From Klebsiella spallanzanii (GTDB lineage Bacteria; Pseudomonadota; Gammaproteobacteria; Enterobacterales; Enterobacteriaceae): a stretch of 64,000 nt of DNA. Both the position numbers and the translations under genes were made by a program. Under the pieces are notes generated by a model, which was given only the letters and a program-made list of their open reading frames with translations, made no database searches and was not told the DNA's origin. Of this stretch, positions 26,199 through 35,550 are shown in pieces (position 1 is the first letter of the stretch; every line of letters begins with the position of its first letter). The stretch covers positions 1 to 64,000 of the forward strand of contig NZ_CABGGS010000001.1 in NCBI RefSeq assembly GCF_902158555.1, given 5' to 3'.

Positions 26199-26340
26199 TT
26201 TCCCGGGCTACAAGACCATAGACGACTTTGGGCCTGTAGCCCGGTCAAGCGTAGCGCCGCCGGGAAAACCAGCCGCAGAGGATTTTCATTCAGAGACCAT
26301 CCCGGATCGCGGCGCAAGCGCCTTACCCGGGCTACCAAAC
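26199..26340. repeat. GC-rich palindromic intergenic repeats (REP/BIME-like)
   Basis: Units of the GTAGCCCGG / CCGGGCTAC type in opposite orientations fill the gap between converging guaD and hpxT. Confidence 0.75.
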
Positions 26341-26363
26341 TACAGCGCCGCCGCCGGGGGAAT

Positions 26364-26690
26364 TTAGCTGCCGCGATAGGTCGACCAGCCGCCGGGAGCA
26401 ATTAAAAAAGGCAGATGAAAATGGTCGTCCGCCGCCTCGCGGATGACAAAATCAATCTGCGCGTTCAGATACAGTGTCTCGCGCCCGCTGGCGGCAAACC
26501 ATTCGCCAATCTCGGCAACCAGCCGGTAACACCCCACCGCCAGCGGCCCGGCCCCCAGTTCGCCAATGCGGCCATGACTATCGGTCACGCCGCTGGCAAT
26601 CCGCGCCCCTTCTCGCTCCAGCACAACCTTAACGCCCTGCGCCGGGCGGCCGGTTGAGATATCCAGAATATGGGTACTTAACGTGCTCAT
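26364..26690 (-). CDS. hpxT: 5-hydroxyisourate hydrolase HpxT
   Basis: Encodes 108 residues of the transthyretin-related family: 5-hydroxyisourate to OHCU. The diagnostic C-terminal YRGS (last four residues), the N-terminal STHILDISTGRPA and the internal HFHLPFLI are all present. The short length and lack of a signal peptide indicate a cytoplasmic enzyme. Its ATG overlaps the hpxQ stop by four bases. Confidence 0.95.
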   Translation of the reverse strand: MSTLSTHILDISTGRPAQGVKVVLEREGARIASGVTDSHGRIGELGAGPLAVGCYRLVAEIGEWFAASGRETLYLNAQIDFVIREAADDHFHLPFLIAPGGWSTYRGS

Positions 26691-27187
26691 TCGCCAATAA
26701 CTCCTTCCAGTCTTAATAAGGTGATTTCGCGCAGCTGCGCTAACGCGTCCTGTACTTCTTCGCTATCGCTATTACGCAAACGACGCGACAGCATCGCTAA
26801 GATCTCATCCCCGTTGCGCCCTTTGGCGCGAATCAAAAAGACCCGACCAAACCGCGCTTCGTAGCGGGCATTGCCCTCTTTCAGCGCCTGGCTCAGCCGG
26901 GCATCGCGATCGTTAACGCTTCCTTGTTCCTGACGTGAGAGCGCCGCATGCGCCTCTTGCCCTGAGGGCTTCTCGCCGATACGCGGATGGGCGCTCAGCG
27001 CCTCGTTCAATTCCGCCTCTCCCCACTCCTGCATCAGCTGCTGCGCGGTGCTGAGCAGCACGGCAAAATTCGCAAATGGTCGTGCCTGTATCAGCGACGC
27101 TGACCAGATTGGAAGCGCTACGCAGGGCTGAAGTACAGCGCGAGCATCGTCTTGACTGAGCTGATTAAAGCGTTCCAGAGAAATCAT
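26687..27187 (-). CDS. hpxQ: OHCU decarboxylase HpxQ
   Basis: Encodes 166 residues from ATG 27187: OHCU to S-allantoin. The catalytic His67 sits in SAHPRIGEKP, followed by Glu72 (GEKPSG) and a downstream FGRVFLIRAKGR segment, as in the family. The longer upstream frame has no support; AAAGGAG precedes the chosen start. A sigma-54 promoter is 36 bp upstream. In other Klebsiella the permease gene hpxP precedes hpxQT; it is not here. Confidence 0.93.
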   Translation of the reverse strand: MISLERFNQLSQDDARAVLQPCVALPIWSASLIQARPFANFAVLLSTAQQLMQEWGEAELNEALSAHPRIGEKPSGQEAHAALSRQEQGSVNDRDARLSQALKEGNARYEARFGRVFLIRAKGRNGDEILAMLSRRLRNSDSEEVQDALAQLREITLLRLEGVIGE

Positions 27188-27222
27188 CGTGGCTCCTTTA
27201 GCCTCACTCACAACCTGAACCT

Positions 27223-27238
27223 TGCATAAACCACGCCA
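27223..27238 (-). promoter_or_regulatory. Sigma-54 promoter of hpxQT
   Basis: On the minus strand TGGCGTGGTTTATGCA has GG-N10-GC spacing. The site ends 35 bp before the hpxQ start codon. Confidence 0.6.
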
Positions 27239-27321
27239 AACCTCCCCTGCATGAAACAATAGATTCCCCATAACTCAATTAGCAATTTTTGATTCATAAA
27301 AAGGCACTCGTGGTGGCAAAA

Positions 27322-27338
27322 CGCACTACTTTGGCGCA
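27322..27338. promoter_or_regulatory. NtrC-like site between hpxQ and hpxO
   Basis: CGCACTACTTTGGCGCA closely matches the NtrC palindrome (TGCACY-N5-RGTGCA), with only T-to-C changes at symmetric positions. It lies between two divergent sigma-54 promoters and could serve both. Confidence 0.6.
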
Positions 27339-27379
27339 TTTACGCCGCCCTTTGCCGTAAATATCGCCGTTCAACAGGG

Positions 27380-27395
27380 TGGTACGCAAATTGCT
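27380..27395 (+). promoter_or_regulatory. Sigma-54 (-24/-12) promoter of hpxO
   Basis: TGGTACGCAAATTGCT fits TGGYAC-N5-TTGCW and ends 34 bp before the hpxO start. Confidence 0.75.
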
Positions 27396-27429
27396 CAAGC
27401 CAATAACGACCCAGGCAAAGGAGAAGTAA

Positions 27430-28584
27430 ATGAAAGCATTAGTTATCGGCGGCGGAATTGGCGGCCTGAGCGCGGCGGTGGCGCTGAAAAATGCAGGCAT
27501 AGACTGCGAAGTGTTTGAAGCAGTTAAAGAAATTAAGCCGGTGGGCGCGGCTATCTCTATCTGGCCCAACGGCGTGAAGTGTATGCAGCATTTGGGCATG
27601 GGCGAGATTATCGAGAACTACGGCGGCCCGATGCATTTTCTGGCTTACAAGGATTACCTGCAGGGAGAGAACCTTACCCAGTTCAGCCTTGCTCCGCTGG
27701 TGGAGCGCACCGGAGGTCGTCCCTGCCCGGTGTCCCGCGCCGAGCTGCAGCGAGAAATGCTCGACTTCTGGGGGCGCGATGCCGTGCAGTTTGGTAAACG
27801 GGTCACCCGCTGCGAAGAACACGCCGACGGCGTTCGCGTCTGGTTTACCGACGGGTCGACTGCTGAGGGGGATTGTTTAATTGCCGCCGACGGTAGCCAT
27901 TCAGCGCTGCGCCCTTACGTCCTCGGCTTTAGCCCGGAGCGGCGCTACGCGGGCTACGTTAACTGGAATGGTCTGGTAGAAATCGATGAGGCGATTGCGC
28001 CGGGTAATCAGTGGACGACCTTTGTCGGCGAGGGCAAACGCGTGTCGCTGATGCCGGTCTCTGATGGACGGTTTTACTTTTTCTTTGATGTTCCGCTCCC
28101 GACCGGGCTTGCTGAGGATCGCAACACGTTGCGGGCGGATCTCAGCCGTTATTTCAGCGGTTGGGCGCCGCAGGTGCAGAAGCTGATTTCCGCTCTCGAT
28201 CCGCAGACCACCAACCGGATTGAAATCCATGATATTGAGCCGTTTGATAAGCTGATCCGCGGTAAGGTCGCTCTGCTGGGCGACGCCGGGCACAGCACCA
28301 CCCCGGATATCGGCCAGGGCGGCTGCGCGGCGATGGAAGATGCGGTGGTGCTGGGAGATCTGTTCCGCCAGAGCCACGATATTGCCGGGGTATTGCAGCA
28401 GTATGAAGCACTGCGCCGCGACCGGGTTCGCGACCTGGTGCTGAAAGCGCGTAAACGTTGTGATGTGACCCATGGCAAAGATATGGCGCAGACGCAAGCC
28501 TGGTACCAGGAGCTGAAAACCGAGACCGGTGAGCGGATTATCAACGGCCTGTGCGAAACCATTCAGGGCGGCCCGTTAGGGTAA
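27430..28584 (+). CDS. hpxO: FAD-dependent urate hydroxylase HpxO
   Basis: Encodes 384 residues, a flavoprotein monooxygenase of the p-hydroxybenzoate hydroxylase type, converting urate to 5-hydroxyisourate with NADH and oxygen. Seen: GGGIGG at 8-13 (FAD), the middle DG-type motif GDCLIAADGSHSALR and the GDAGHSTTPDIGQGG motif near residue 285. AGGAG precedes the ATG. It is divergent from hpxQT, which process its product. Confidence 0.95.
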   Translation: MKALVIGGGIGGLSAAVALKNAGIDCEVFEAVKEIKPVGAAISIWPNGVKCMQHLGMGEIIENYGGPMHFLAYKDYLQGENLTQFSLAPLVERTGGRPCPVSRAELQREMLDFWGRDAVQFGKRVTRCEEHADGVRVWFTDGSTAEGDCLIAADGSHSALRPYVLGFSPERRYAGYVNWNGLVEIDEAIAPGNQWTTFVGEGKRVSLMPVSDGRFYFFFDVPLPTGLAEDRNTLRADLSRYFSGWAPQVQKLISALDPQTTNRIEIHDIEPFDKLIRGKVALLGDAGHSTTPDIGQGGCAAMEDAVVLGDLFRQSHDIAGVLQQYEALRRDRVRDLVLKARKRCDVTHGKDMAQTQAWYQELKTETGERIINGLCETIQGGPLG

Positions 28585-28604
28585 AGATATTGGCATCAGC
28601 TCCC

Positions 28605-28818
28605 TTCCCGGGTTGCAGACGGCAATAAACCCGTAGCCCGGGAAGCCGCAGCGCCACCGGGGAAACAGGTTGCAGGAAATTTCAGGTTAGGCACATTCCC
28701 GGAGGCGGCGCGTTGCGCCTGTCCGGGCTACCAGCCCGCAGACGGCGGTGAACCCGTAGCCCCGGTAAGCGCAGCACCACCGGGGAGGCAAAGCGCAGAG
28801 GATTTCAGGCCGGGCTAC
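28605..28818. repeat. Four-unit cluster of palindromic intergenic repeats
   Basis: At least four units of GTAGCCCGG(T)AAG...CACCGGGG and their inverse occupy the whole gap between hpxO and hpxR, which converge. The last unit touches the hpxR stop. Confidence 0.75.
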
Positions 28819-29738
28819 TCGCTCGCAGAGGACGGTGTCTGCATCTCCTCCATCACCGCGGTGAGTTTCTGAATCGCCATTTGCGCCGGGCGGGAAAGCT
28901 GGCGCGAGGGAGCGGTACACAGGGCCAGGGTGAGAGGTCGTAGCAGCTTGTTGCGCAACGGGACAAACGCCAGTTGCCCGCTTTTTACCTCATCCAGCAC
29001 GTCCAGGCGGCTGAGGATAGTCACGCCGCTGCCTTTGAGCACCAGCGACTTAATCAGCCGGATATCGTTGCAGCTGACGCTGTTCGCCGGGGAAAAATCA
29101 TAATGTCGATAGAGCATCGCCACCCGCTCATGGACGATCAGCGGCGCGCCGGGAAGAATATGCCGCTCCTCGCTTAGTTCACCCAATGAGAGCATCGCAG
29201 CATGCGCCTGGGGACGATCCGGGCGCATCACCACGCCCATCTCCAGCTCTGCAAAGGCCAGCACGCTTAGCCCGGCCTGGCCTTCGGGGTCCAGAATCAG
29301 GCCAAAATCGAGATCCGCTTGCCGCACCTTCTGACTGACGGTGTGGCTGTCCGCTACCTGCAAATTCAGCTCCAGCCACTGCCAGTTGCCGATGATCTCC
29401 GCCAGCGCGGCGGCAAAGCTCCCTTCCGCCAGTGCCTGCACCATACCAACGCTAACGGTACCGCGCTTCAGCCCCTGCAGCTCATCAAACTTCTGCCGCG
29501 TCAGATGAAACTCCTTTTGCCAGCGCAGCAGGTTGTCGTACAACAACTCTCCGGCGGTGGTCATGCGCAGACCTTCCGGCAGGCGCTCAAACAGCGGCGT
29601 GCCGAAATCCTCTTCCGCCTGCAAAATTTGCCGGTTAATGGCCGAAGCGGAAATATGCAGTTTTTCCGCCGCCCGCCGCAGGCTGCCGCTGCGGGCCACC
29701 TCGGCAAAATAGAGAGCAAAACGCGAAAATGGGCTCAT
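28815..29738 (-). CDS. hpxR: LysR-family regulator HpxR
   Basis: Encodes 307 residues from ATG 29738 (an upstream TTG would add eight). N-terminal winged HTH (SGSLRRAAEKLHISASAINRQI, about 17-40) and a C-terminal type-2 periplasmic-binding-like domain. It is divergent from hpxDE, 124 bp apart. In Klebsiella HpxR activates hpxDE for hypoxanthine oxidation; location and orientation fit exactly. Confidence 0.88.
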   Translation of the reverse strand: MSPFSRFALYFAEVARSGSLRRAAEKLHISASAINRQILQAEEDFGTPLFERLPEGLRMTTAGELLYDNLLRWQKEFHLTRQKFDELQGLKRGTVSVGMVQALAEGSFAAALAEIIGNWQWLELNLQVADSHTVSQKVRQADLDFGLILDPEGQAGLSVLAFAELEMGVVMRPDRPQAHAAMLSLGELSEERHILPGAPLIVHERVAMLYRHYDFSPANSVSCNDIRLIKSLVLKGSGVTILSRLDVLDEVKSGQLAFVPLRNKLLRPLTLALCTAPSRQLSRPAQMAIQKLTAVMEEMQTPSSASE

Positions 29739-29862
29739 GGGTACCTGTTCTCTTTTTTGCAACAGCTAACTGAATTAATGACGATGGATGTCAACACCCT
29801 AATATGGCAACAATAAACTCACAACAATTAAACAAATGTTTTTGTGAGCAGGAAGAGAAGCC

Positions 29863-30900
29863 ATGAACAGACAACAACCCACCCCACCCGCCCATTGCAC
29901 CTTTGAGCCTGAAGACTGGCTGCGCCTGGCAAAATGCTGGCACCCTGTCGCCCGCGCCTGCGATATCGGCCCCGCGCCGGTGAAAGCCGTCCTGCTTGAT
30001 GAGCAGCTGGTTATCTATCGAATTAAGGGACAGGTGGTGGTCGCTCGCGACGTCTGCCCCCATCGCGGCGTGCCGCTGACGCTCGGTTTTCATGATGAGG
30101 AAGGGATCGTCTGCCCCTACCACGGCCTGCGCTTCGGCGAAGATGGCCGCTGCAACCGCATCCCTTCCAGTCCTGACCAACCGGTACCGGCAAAGCTTAA
30201 CCTCACCTCTTTTGCGGCGGAGGAGCGCTATGGTCTGATCTGGACCTGCCTGGCCTTCGACCCGGAAAATCCTCTGCCGCTGCCGGTGATGCCGCACTGG
30301 CACGACGACGGCTTTCAGCAAATTAACTGCCCGGCCTTTGAAGTCAACGGCTTTGCGGGCCGCCAGGTTGAGGGCTTTCTGGATGTCGCTCATTTTGCGT
30401 GGATCCATACCGATACCTTCGCCGACCCGGATAATCAGGTGGTACCGAACTACAACCCGCAGGAAACGGCGTTTGGTTTTATCGCCGATTACTGGAGTTC
30501 GGTCGGCAACTATCCCGCCAGCTCCGAATTTCGCGCGCCGGAAGGTTTCCAGTGGCTGCGTCATTTCGAGATGCATCTGCCGTTTACCGCCACCCTGACG
30601 ATCCATTTCCCCGGTGATGCCAGGCTGGTGATTATGAACGCCGCCTCACCCGTTTCCTCGCGAATAACCCGGATGTTTGCGCCTATCGCGCGCAATTTCG
30701 ACCTGCACGTGCCGGTGGAAGATGTCCACGCGTTTAACCTGCGCGTCTTTGAGGAAGACCGCCTGATGGTGGAGACCCAGCGCCCGGAAAGATTACCGCT
30801 GGATTTAACCCTCGAAGCGCATATCCCCGCCGATCGCAGCTCAATTGCCTATCGGCGCGGGCTGAAGAAAATGGGCTTCGGCGACTTTTTCCTCGTCTGA
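29863..30900 (+). CDS. hpxD: Rieske oxygenase component HpxD
   Basis: Encodes 345 residues. The N-terminal Rieske 2Fe-2S domain has Cys65-x-His67 (DVCPHRG) and Cys84-x2-His87 (VCPYHGLRF). The C-terminal domain carries the mononuclear iron site region (FLDVAHFAWIHTDTF). With HpxE it oxidises hypoxanthine and xanthine to urate, replacing a molybdenum xanthine dehydrogenase in Klebsiella. SD AGGAAGAG precedes the start. No sigma-54 promoter is visible, so control may be via HpxR. Confidence 0.92.
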   Translation: MNRQQPTPPAHCTFEPEDWLRLAKCWHPVARACDIGPAPVKAVLLDEQLVIYRIKGQVVVARDVCPHRGVPLTLGFHDEEGIVCPYHGLRFGEDGRCNRIPSSPDQPVPAKLNLTSFAAEERYGLIWTCLAFDPENPLPLPVMPHWHDDGFQQINCPAFEVNGFAGRQVEGFLDVAHFAWIHTDTFADPDNQVVPNYNPQETAFGFIADYWSSVGNYPASSEFRAPEGFQWLRHFEMHLPFTATLTIHFPGDARLVIMNAASPVSSRITRMFAPIARNFDLHVPVEDVHAFNLRVFEEDRLMVETQRPERLPLDLTLEAHIPADRSSIAYRRGLKKMGFGDFFLV

Positions 30901-30913
30901 GTGGAGAATCATC

Positions 30914-31882
30914 ATGAGCGATATAATAGAGGTTATCGTTGACGGTCTCTGGCGTCAGGGGAGTCAAAGCCTCGCCGTCAGGCTGGTAGCGCAGAACGGT
31001 CAACCGCTCCCCGGCTGGCAGCCCGGCGCGCATATTGATGTGCATCTGCCCTGCGGGATTATCCGCCAGTATTCGCTTACCGGCCCTGAAAGTCCCGATG
31101 ACGGATACCTGATTTGCGTCGCGCTGGAGAAAACGTCCCGCGGCGGCTCGCGCTATATTCATCAGCAGTTGCGCGCTGGCCAGACGCTGCTGATTTCCCA
31201 TCCGCGGAACCTGTTTCCTTTACGCGCGGCGGAACGGGTGACGCTGCTGGCCGCCGGGATCGGGATCACGCCGCTGTATGCGATGGCGCTGAGACTGGAC
31301 GCAGAGGGTGTGCCGTTTACGCTGCACTATTACCTGAAAAACCGCCAACAGGGGGCGTTTGTACGCGAACTGCAGCAGCAGTTCAGCGCTGAAAGCGTGG
31401 TGATTCACAGCTCTTGCGAAGGGCACAGCGCCCGACATAATTTGGCCGCAGCGCTGAAGGATGCGCATACCAGGCATCCGATATATCTCTGCGGACCGGA
31501 GGGTTTTATGGCCACCGCGCGTCGGGTGGCGCAGGAAAAAGGCTGGACCGAAGCGCTGATCCATAGCGAAGCCTTTCAGCCCATCGTAACGCCAGCCGGT
31601 GGCCAGGAGGGAGAAACCTTTAACGTGACGCTGGCGTCATCGGGCGAGCAGTGGCCGGTGCCCCCGGATAAAACCATTGCTCAGGTACTCCAGGAGAACG
31701 GCGTCGCCGTCCCGCTCTCCTGCGAGATGGGGATTTGCGGCGCCTGCCTGACGCCGGTCATCGACGGGGTTGTCGATCATCGCGACACCGTGCAGTCGGA
31801 GGCGGAGAAATCCGCCAGCGCGCAGCAGATTGCCCTGTGCTGCTCGCGCAGTCGGTCGGCAAATCTGTGCATTGATTTATGA
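30914..31882 (+). CDS. hpxE: Oxidoreductase component HpxE
   Basis: Encodes 322 residues of the phthalate-dioxygenase-reductase (VanB) type: flavin domain with RQYSLTGP, NAD domain (LLAAGIGITPLYAM) and a C-terminal plant-type 2Fe-2S domain (CEMGICGACLTP, then a distal Cys). It passes electrons from NAD(P)H to HpxD. It begins 13 bp after hpxD. It converges with the iron ABC transporter genes, ten bases away. Confidence 0.92.
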   Translation: MSDIIEVIVDGLWRQGSQSLAVRLVAQNGQPLPGWQPGAHIDVHLPCGIIRQYSLTGPESPDDGYLICVALEKTSRGGSRYIHQQLRAGQTLLISHPRNLFPLRAAERVTLLAAGIGITPLYAMALRLDAEGVPFTLHYYLKNRQQGAFVRELQQQFSAESVVIHSSCEGHSARHNLAAALKDAHTRHPIYLCGPEGFMATARRVAQEKGWTEALIHSEAFQPIVTPAGGQEGETFNVTLASSGEQWPVPPDKTIAQVLQENGVAVPLSCEMGICGACLTPVIDGVVDHRDTVQSEAEKSASAQQIALCCSRSRSANLCIDL

Positions 31883-31892
31883 CTTTGCGACG

Positions 31893-32921
31893 TTAACTAA
31901 CAAAGACTCGCGCCTTGCCCACGACGTCAATTCGCACCGCCGCCCCCACTCTCCAGTTCTGCTGGCTGACGGTTTTAACGATTAGCGGCGGGTGCTGACC
32001 GGGCATCGCCAGGGTTAACGTTGACAGGTGGCCGGTAAAATCGACATCGCGAATGGTCAGAGGGTTTTCCTCTGCCGGACAGGCAGAAATAATCAGTTGC
32101 TCCGGGCGCAGCATCACCCGCCCCTGTCCGACGGCATCAGGATTGTCGGTGAATACTTCGCCAATCGCGCAGCTCGCGCGTCCGCCGCGAAGCTTGGCAG
32201 GCAGCATCAGCGCATCGCCGAGAAATAGCGCGGTCTCTTCATCAACGGGATGGCTATAGACCTCAAACGGCGTACCAACCTGGGCAAAACGCCCCTGACG
32301 CATTACCGCAACCTGGCTGGCAAAGGAGAGCGCTTCGTTCTGATCGTGGGTCACCAGGATCGACGCGACTCCAGCCTGTTCCAGGAGATCCGCCGTGGCT
32401 TTACGCGTGGTCGCACGCAACCCGGTATCGAGGGCCGAGAAAGGTTCATCCAGCAGCATCAGCGCAGGCCGCTGCGCCAGCGCGCGTGCCAGAGCGACGC
32501 GCTGCTGCTGACCGCCGGAGATTTCATGCGGCCAGTGGTTCGAAAGCTGGCTGTCCAGCGACACCATCTCCATTAGCGCCGCCACCCGCAGGTATTTCTC
32601 CTGACGACTGCCGTCCAGACCCCAGGCAATATTGTCCGCAACGTTAAGATGGGGGAACAGCGCGCCTTCCTGCGGAACAAAGCCCACCCCACGCAGGTGG
32701 GCCGGGATAAATGTCCCCTGTGTAAACAGCGTTCGCCCCTGCAACACGATGCGCCCGCTGTCCGGCGTTTCGAAGCCCGCAAGGATCCGCAGCAGCGTCG
32801 TTTTACCGGAGCCGGAGGGGCCGACAATCGCCGTCCGACTGCCTGCGGCCACCGTCAGATTCAGGTCATCGAGCACGCGCGTACCGGCAAAAGATTTTGA
32901 GATTGAGGAGAGTTCGAGCAT
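31893..32921 (-). CDS. Ferric iron ABC transporter ATPase (FbpC-like)
   Basis: Encodes 342 residues from ATG 32921. Walker A GPSGSGKT at 34-41, signature ISGGQQQR (about 132), Walker B LMLLDEPFSALD, and a C-terminal TOBE-like regulatory domain. This is the layout of FbpC/AfuC/CysA-type importers. It starts one base after the permease stop. Partners are the fused permease and the FbpA-type binding protein upstream. Confidence 0.88.
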   Translation of the reverse strand: MLELSSISKSFAGTRVLDDLNLTVAAGSRTAIVGPSGSGKTTLLRILAGFETPDSGRIVLQGRTLFTQGTFIPAHLRGVGFVPQEGALFPHLNVADNIAWGLDGSRQEKYLRVAALMEMVSLDSQLSNHWPHEISGGQQQRVALARALAQRPALMLLDEPFSALDTGLRATTRKATADLLEQAGVASILVTHDQNEALSFASQVAVMRQGRFAQVGTPFEVYSHPVDEETALFLGDALMLPAKLRGGRASCAIGEVFTDNPDAVGQGRVMLRPEQLIISACPAEENPLTIRDVDFTGHLSTLTLAMPGQHPPLIVKTVSQQNWRVGAAVRIDVVGKARVFVS

Positions 32922-32922
32922 T

Positions 32923-34497
32923 TTACAGGCCTGCAATTTTTTTCGACTGTACATAGAGAATACCGGTCAGCGGCAGCGACAGCAGAACCATCAGCATCGC
33001 GTAAGGCGCAGCGGCGACATAATCAATCTCGCTGGTTAAGGCCCAGAAGCCGGTTGAGAGCGTGCGGGTACCGAGCGGAGAGAGCAGCAGCGTGGCGGTC
33101 AGTTCATTAGTCACACCGAGGAATACCAGCGCCGCCCCCGCCGCCGCGCCCGGCGCTGCCAGGCGCATCGTCACGCTCCACAGCGCCCGAGCGGGGCTGC
33201 GGCCTAAACTGCGGGCGACGTTTTCCAGCTCGACCGGGGCCTGAGCGATCCCGGCGCGCAGGTTGATAAGCGCTCTGGGCATAAACATCAGCAGGTAAGC
33301 CAGGAACAGCGTGACTTCAGTTTGATAGATGGGGCGCGCGTAGTGAATGGTGACCGTCACCAGCGCCAGCGCCGTGACAATGCCGGGCAGAGAGCTGGTC
33401 ACGTAGTTACACCCCTCCAGCAGGCGAAAAAGACGCTGCGGGTAGCGAACGCCCAGCCAGGCGATAGGGACCGCGCAGGCGGTGGTGAGGAGAGCGCCCA
33501 CTGCGCCAAGAAATAGCGTTTGCCGCAGAGAGTGCCAAAGGTCGGCGTTCATCCAGCTCGCCATTCCGCCCAGCCATAGCCAGCGGCAGAGCACCATCAG
33601 CGGAACCCCCAGCGCCAGGATGACCAGCGTCAGCAGCGCGAGCTGTAGCGGGATCGCTGCCCGCAGGCTCAGCCGCCAGCGTTTTTGTTCGCGTGCCGCT
33701 CCAGACCCAATTCTGGCATAGCGCGTTTTTCCCCGCGATGCCCCTTCCAGCAGTAGAATGGCCAGACAGCAGAGCGCCAGCACCCCGGCCAGCATATTCG
33801 CCGCCGGGCCGCTGAAAGTCGACTGGAACTGGTCGTAAATAGCGGTCGTAAAGGTATCAAAACGGACCATCGCAAACAGGCCGTACTCCGCCAGCAGGTG
33901 TAGCGCCACCAGCAGCGCGCCGCCGCATAGCGCCAGTCTGAGCTGCGGTAAAACCACGCGCAAAAAGACGCGCCACGGCGGCGTGCCTAATGAGGCGGCG
34001 ACATCTTCCAGCGTGGGATCCAGACGCCGCAATACCGCGGCAACCGGCATATAGATAAACGGGTAATAGGCCAGCAGCGAAAGGAATACCCCGGCGGAAA
34101 GACCGTGCAATGAGGGCACCGCGCTGACCCAGGCGTAGCTTTGCACGAAGGCCGGGATCGCCAGCGGCGCAACCGCCAGCACCGACCAGACTCGCCGTCC
34201 GGCCAGCAAGGTCCGCTCCGTGAGCCAGGCCAGAGCAACGCCCAGCGCAATGCAAAGCGGTACCGTCAGCGCAATAAGCCACAGGGTATTACTCAGCAGC
34301 TCACCGACGCGCGGGCGAAATACCAGCGTTTTGATTGTCTGCCAACCGGTTTCAATGCCTACGGCAACAACAAATCCCAGCGGCAGCAGCGCCATCAGGG
34401 AAAACAGAATAGCTAAAGCGATCATCGGGAAGGCAGGACGCCTGCGCTCGGGCAGGCGTTGTGCTTTTTTCCCGAGCGCGAAACTCAGAGAAGACAT
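32923..34497 (-). CDS. Ferric iron ABC transporter permease (FbpB-like, fused halves)
   Basis: Encodes 524 residues with about twelve hydrophobic segments. It consists of two BPD-transport permease halves in tandem, each with an EAA-like loop ([15 protein letters not shown] and [18 protein letters not shown]). That double layout is typical of SfuB/FbpB/HitB iron(III) permeases. It sits 23 bp downstream of the binding protein gene. Confidence 0.88.
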   Translation of the reverse strand: MSSLSFALGKKAQRLPERRRPAFPMIALAILFSLMALLPLGFVVAVGIETGWQTIKTLVFRPRVGELLSNTLWLIALTVPLCIALGVALAWLTERTLLAGRRVWSVLAVAPLAIPAFVQSYAWVSAVPSLHGLSAGVFLSLLAYYPFIYMPVAAVLRRLDPTLEDVAASLGTPPWRVFLRVVLPQLRLALCGGALLVALHLLAEYGLFAMVRFDTFTTAIYDQFQSTFSGPAANMLAGVLALCCLAILLLEGASRGKTRYARIGSGAAREQKRWRLSLRAAIPLQLALLTLVILALGVPLMVLCRWLWLGGMASWMNADLWHSLRQTLFLGAVGALLTTACAVPIAWLGVRYPQRLFRLLEGCNYVTSSLPGIVTALALVTVTIHYARPIYQTEVTLFLAYLLMFMPRALINLRAGIAQAPVELENVARSLGRSPARALWSVTMRLAAPGAAAGAALVFLGVTNELTATLLLSPLGTRTLSTGFWALTSEIDYVAAAPYAMLMVLLSLPLTGILYVQSKKIAGL

Positions 34498-34520
34498 GGC
34501 GTATTCACTTTATCTGGCGA

Positions 34521-35537
34521 TTACAGCAGGCCAGCCTGGGTCATCAAATCGACCACTTTTTTGCTGTTCAGTGAAGACGGCTCAACCTTCGGCGCATCCA
34601 GGTCTTTCAGCGGTGTCAATTTCGGGTTGGAGGCGGCGTTAACGCCCACGGCATATTCAAAGGCGTTGTTGGTACGCAGCTCTTCCTGGCCCTGCTTGCC
34701 GGTTATCCACTTGATAAAGGCCTGCGCCTGTTCCTGATGTTTGCTGGAAGCCAGAACGCCACCGCCGGAAATGCTGACAAAAGCGCCCGGGTCCTGGTTT
34801 TTAAAGTAGTAGAGACGGGTGTTGTTGCTGTTCTCGCCGGTTTTCGCCTGATCGACAAAGCGGTAGTAATGGTAGATAACGCCGCCATCAATCTGACCGG
34901 CATTCACCGCCTTCATCACCGTACTGTTGCCTTTGTAGGCCACGAAATTAGTTTTCATCGCTTTGAGCCATTCGAGCGTAGCCTGCTCCCCCTTCAGCGC
35001 CAGCATAGCGCTGACGATGGCCTGGAAATCCGCGCCCGATGGCGAAGCGCCCCAGCGGCCTTTCCACTCCGGCTGCGCCAGATCCATCAGCGATTTTGGC
35101 AGCTGCGCTTCGCTGATTTTTGCCGGGTTATAGACGAATACGGTACTGCGGGCGGCAATGCCAATCCAGCGTCCGTGTTCAGGGCGGTATTGCGGCGCAA
35201 CCTGCTTGAGAGTTTCAGACGCCAGCGGTGCAAACAGCTTCGCGTTATCCACCAGCACCATCGCCGGAGAGTTTTCCGTCAGGAAGACATCCGCCGGGGA
35301 GGCAGACCCCTCCTGCACCAGTTGATTCCCCAGCTCGCTATCGCCGCCGTTACGCAGCGTCACTTTAATTCCTGTCTCTTTGGTAAAGCCATCCACCCAT
35401 GACTTAACCAGATTTTCATGCTGCGCGTTATAGACGACAATTCCCTCGCTGCTGTCAGCAGCCATAACCTGCGGGGCAAGAAATGCAGAAGAAGCAAGCA
35501 ACGCAGCGGTGCAATAAAACGATAAGCGAAAACGCAT
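34521..35537 (-). CDS. Periplasmic ferric iron-binding protein (FbpA-like)
   Basis: Encodes 338 residues, class-1/6 solute-binding fold. Signal peptide ends near residue 26 (APQVMAA). Mature start EGIVVYNAQHENLVKSW and the distal tandem tyrosines (GGVIYHYYRF) match FbpA/HitA/SfuA proteins, where two Tyr coordinate Fe3+. It should capture Fe3+ for the downstream permease. A Fur-like box is present upstream, but a 144-bp palindromic repeat lies between it and the gene. Confidence 0.88.
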   Translation of the reverse strand: MRFRLSFYCTAALLASSAFLAPQVMAADSSEGIVVYNAQHENLVKSWVDGFTKETGIKVTLRNGGDSELGNQLVQEGSASPADVFLTENSPAMVLVDNAKLFAPLASETLKQVAPQYRPEHGRWIGIAARSTVFVYNPAKISEAQLPKSLMDLAQPEWKGRWGASPSGADFQAIVSAMLALKGEQATLEWLKAMKTNFVAYKGNSTVMKAVNAGQIDGGVIYHYYRFVDQAKTGENSNNTRLYYFKNQDPGAFVSISGGGVLASSKHQEQAQAFIKWITGKQGQEELRTNNAFEYAVGVNAASNPKLTPLKDLDAPKVEPSSLNSKKVVDLMTQAGLL

Positions 35538-35550
35538 AAGCTAATCCTTA

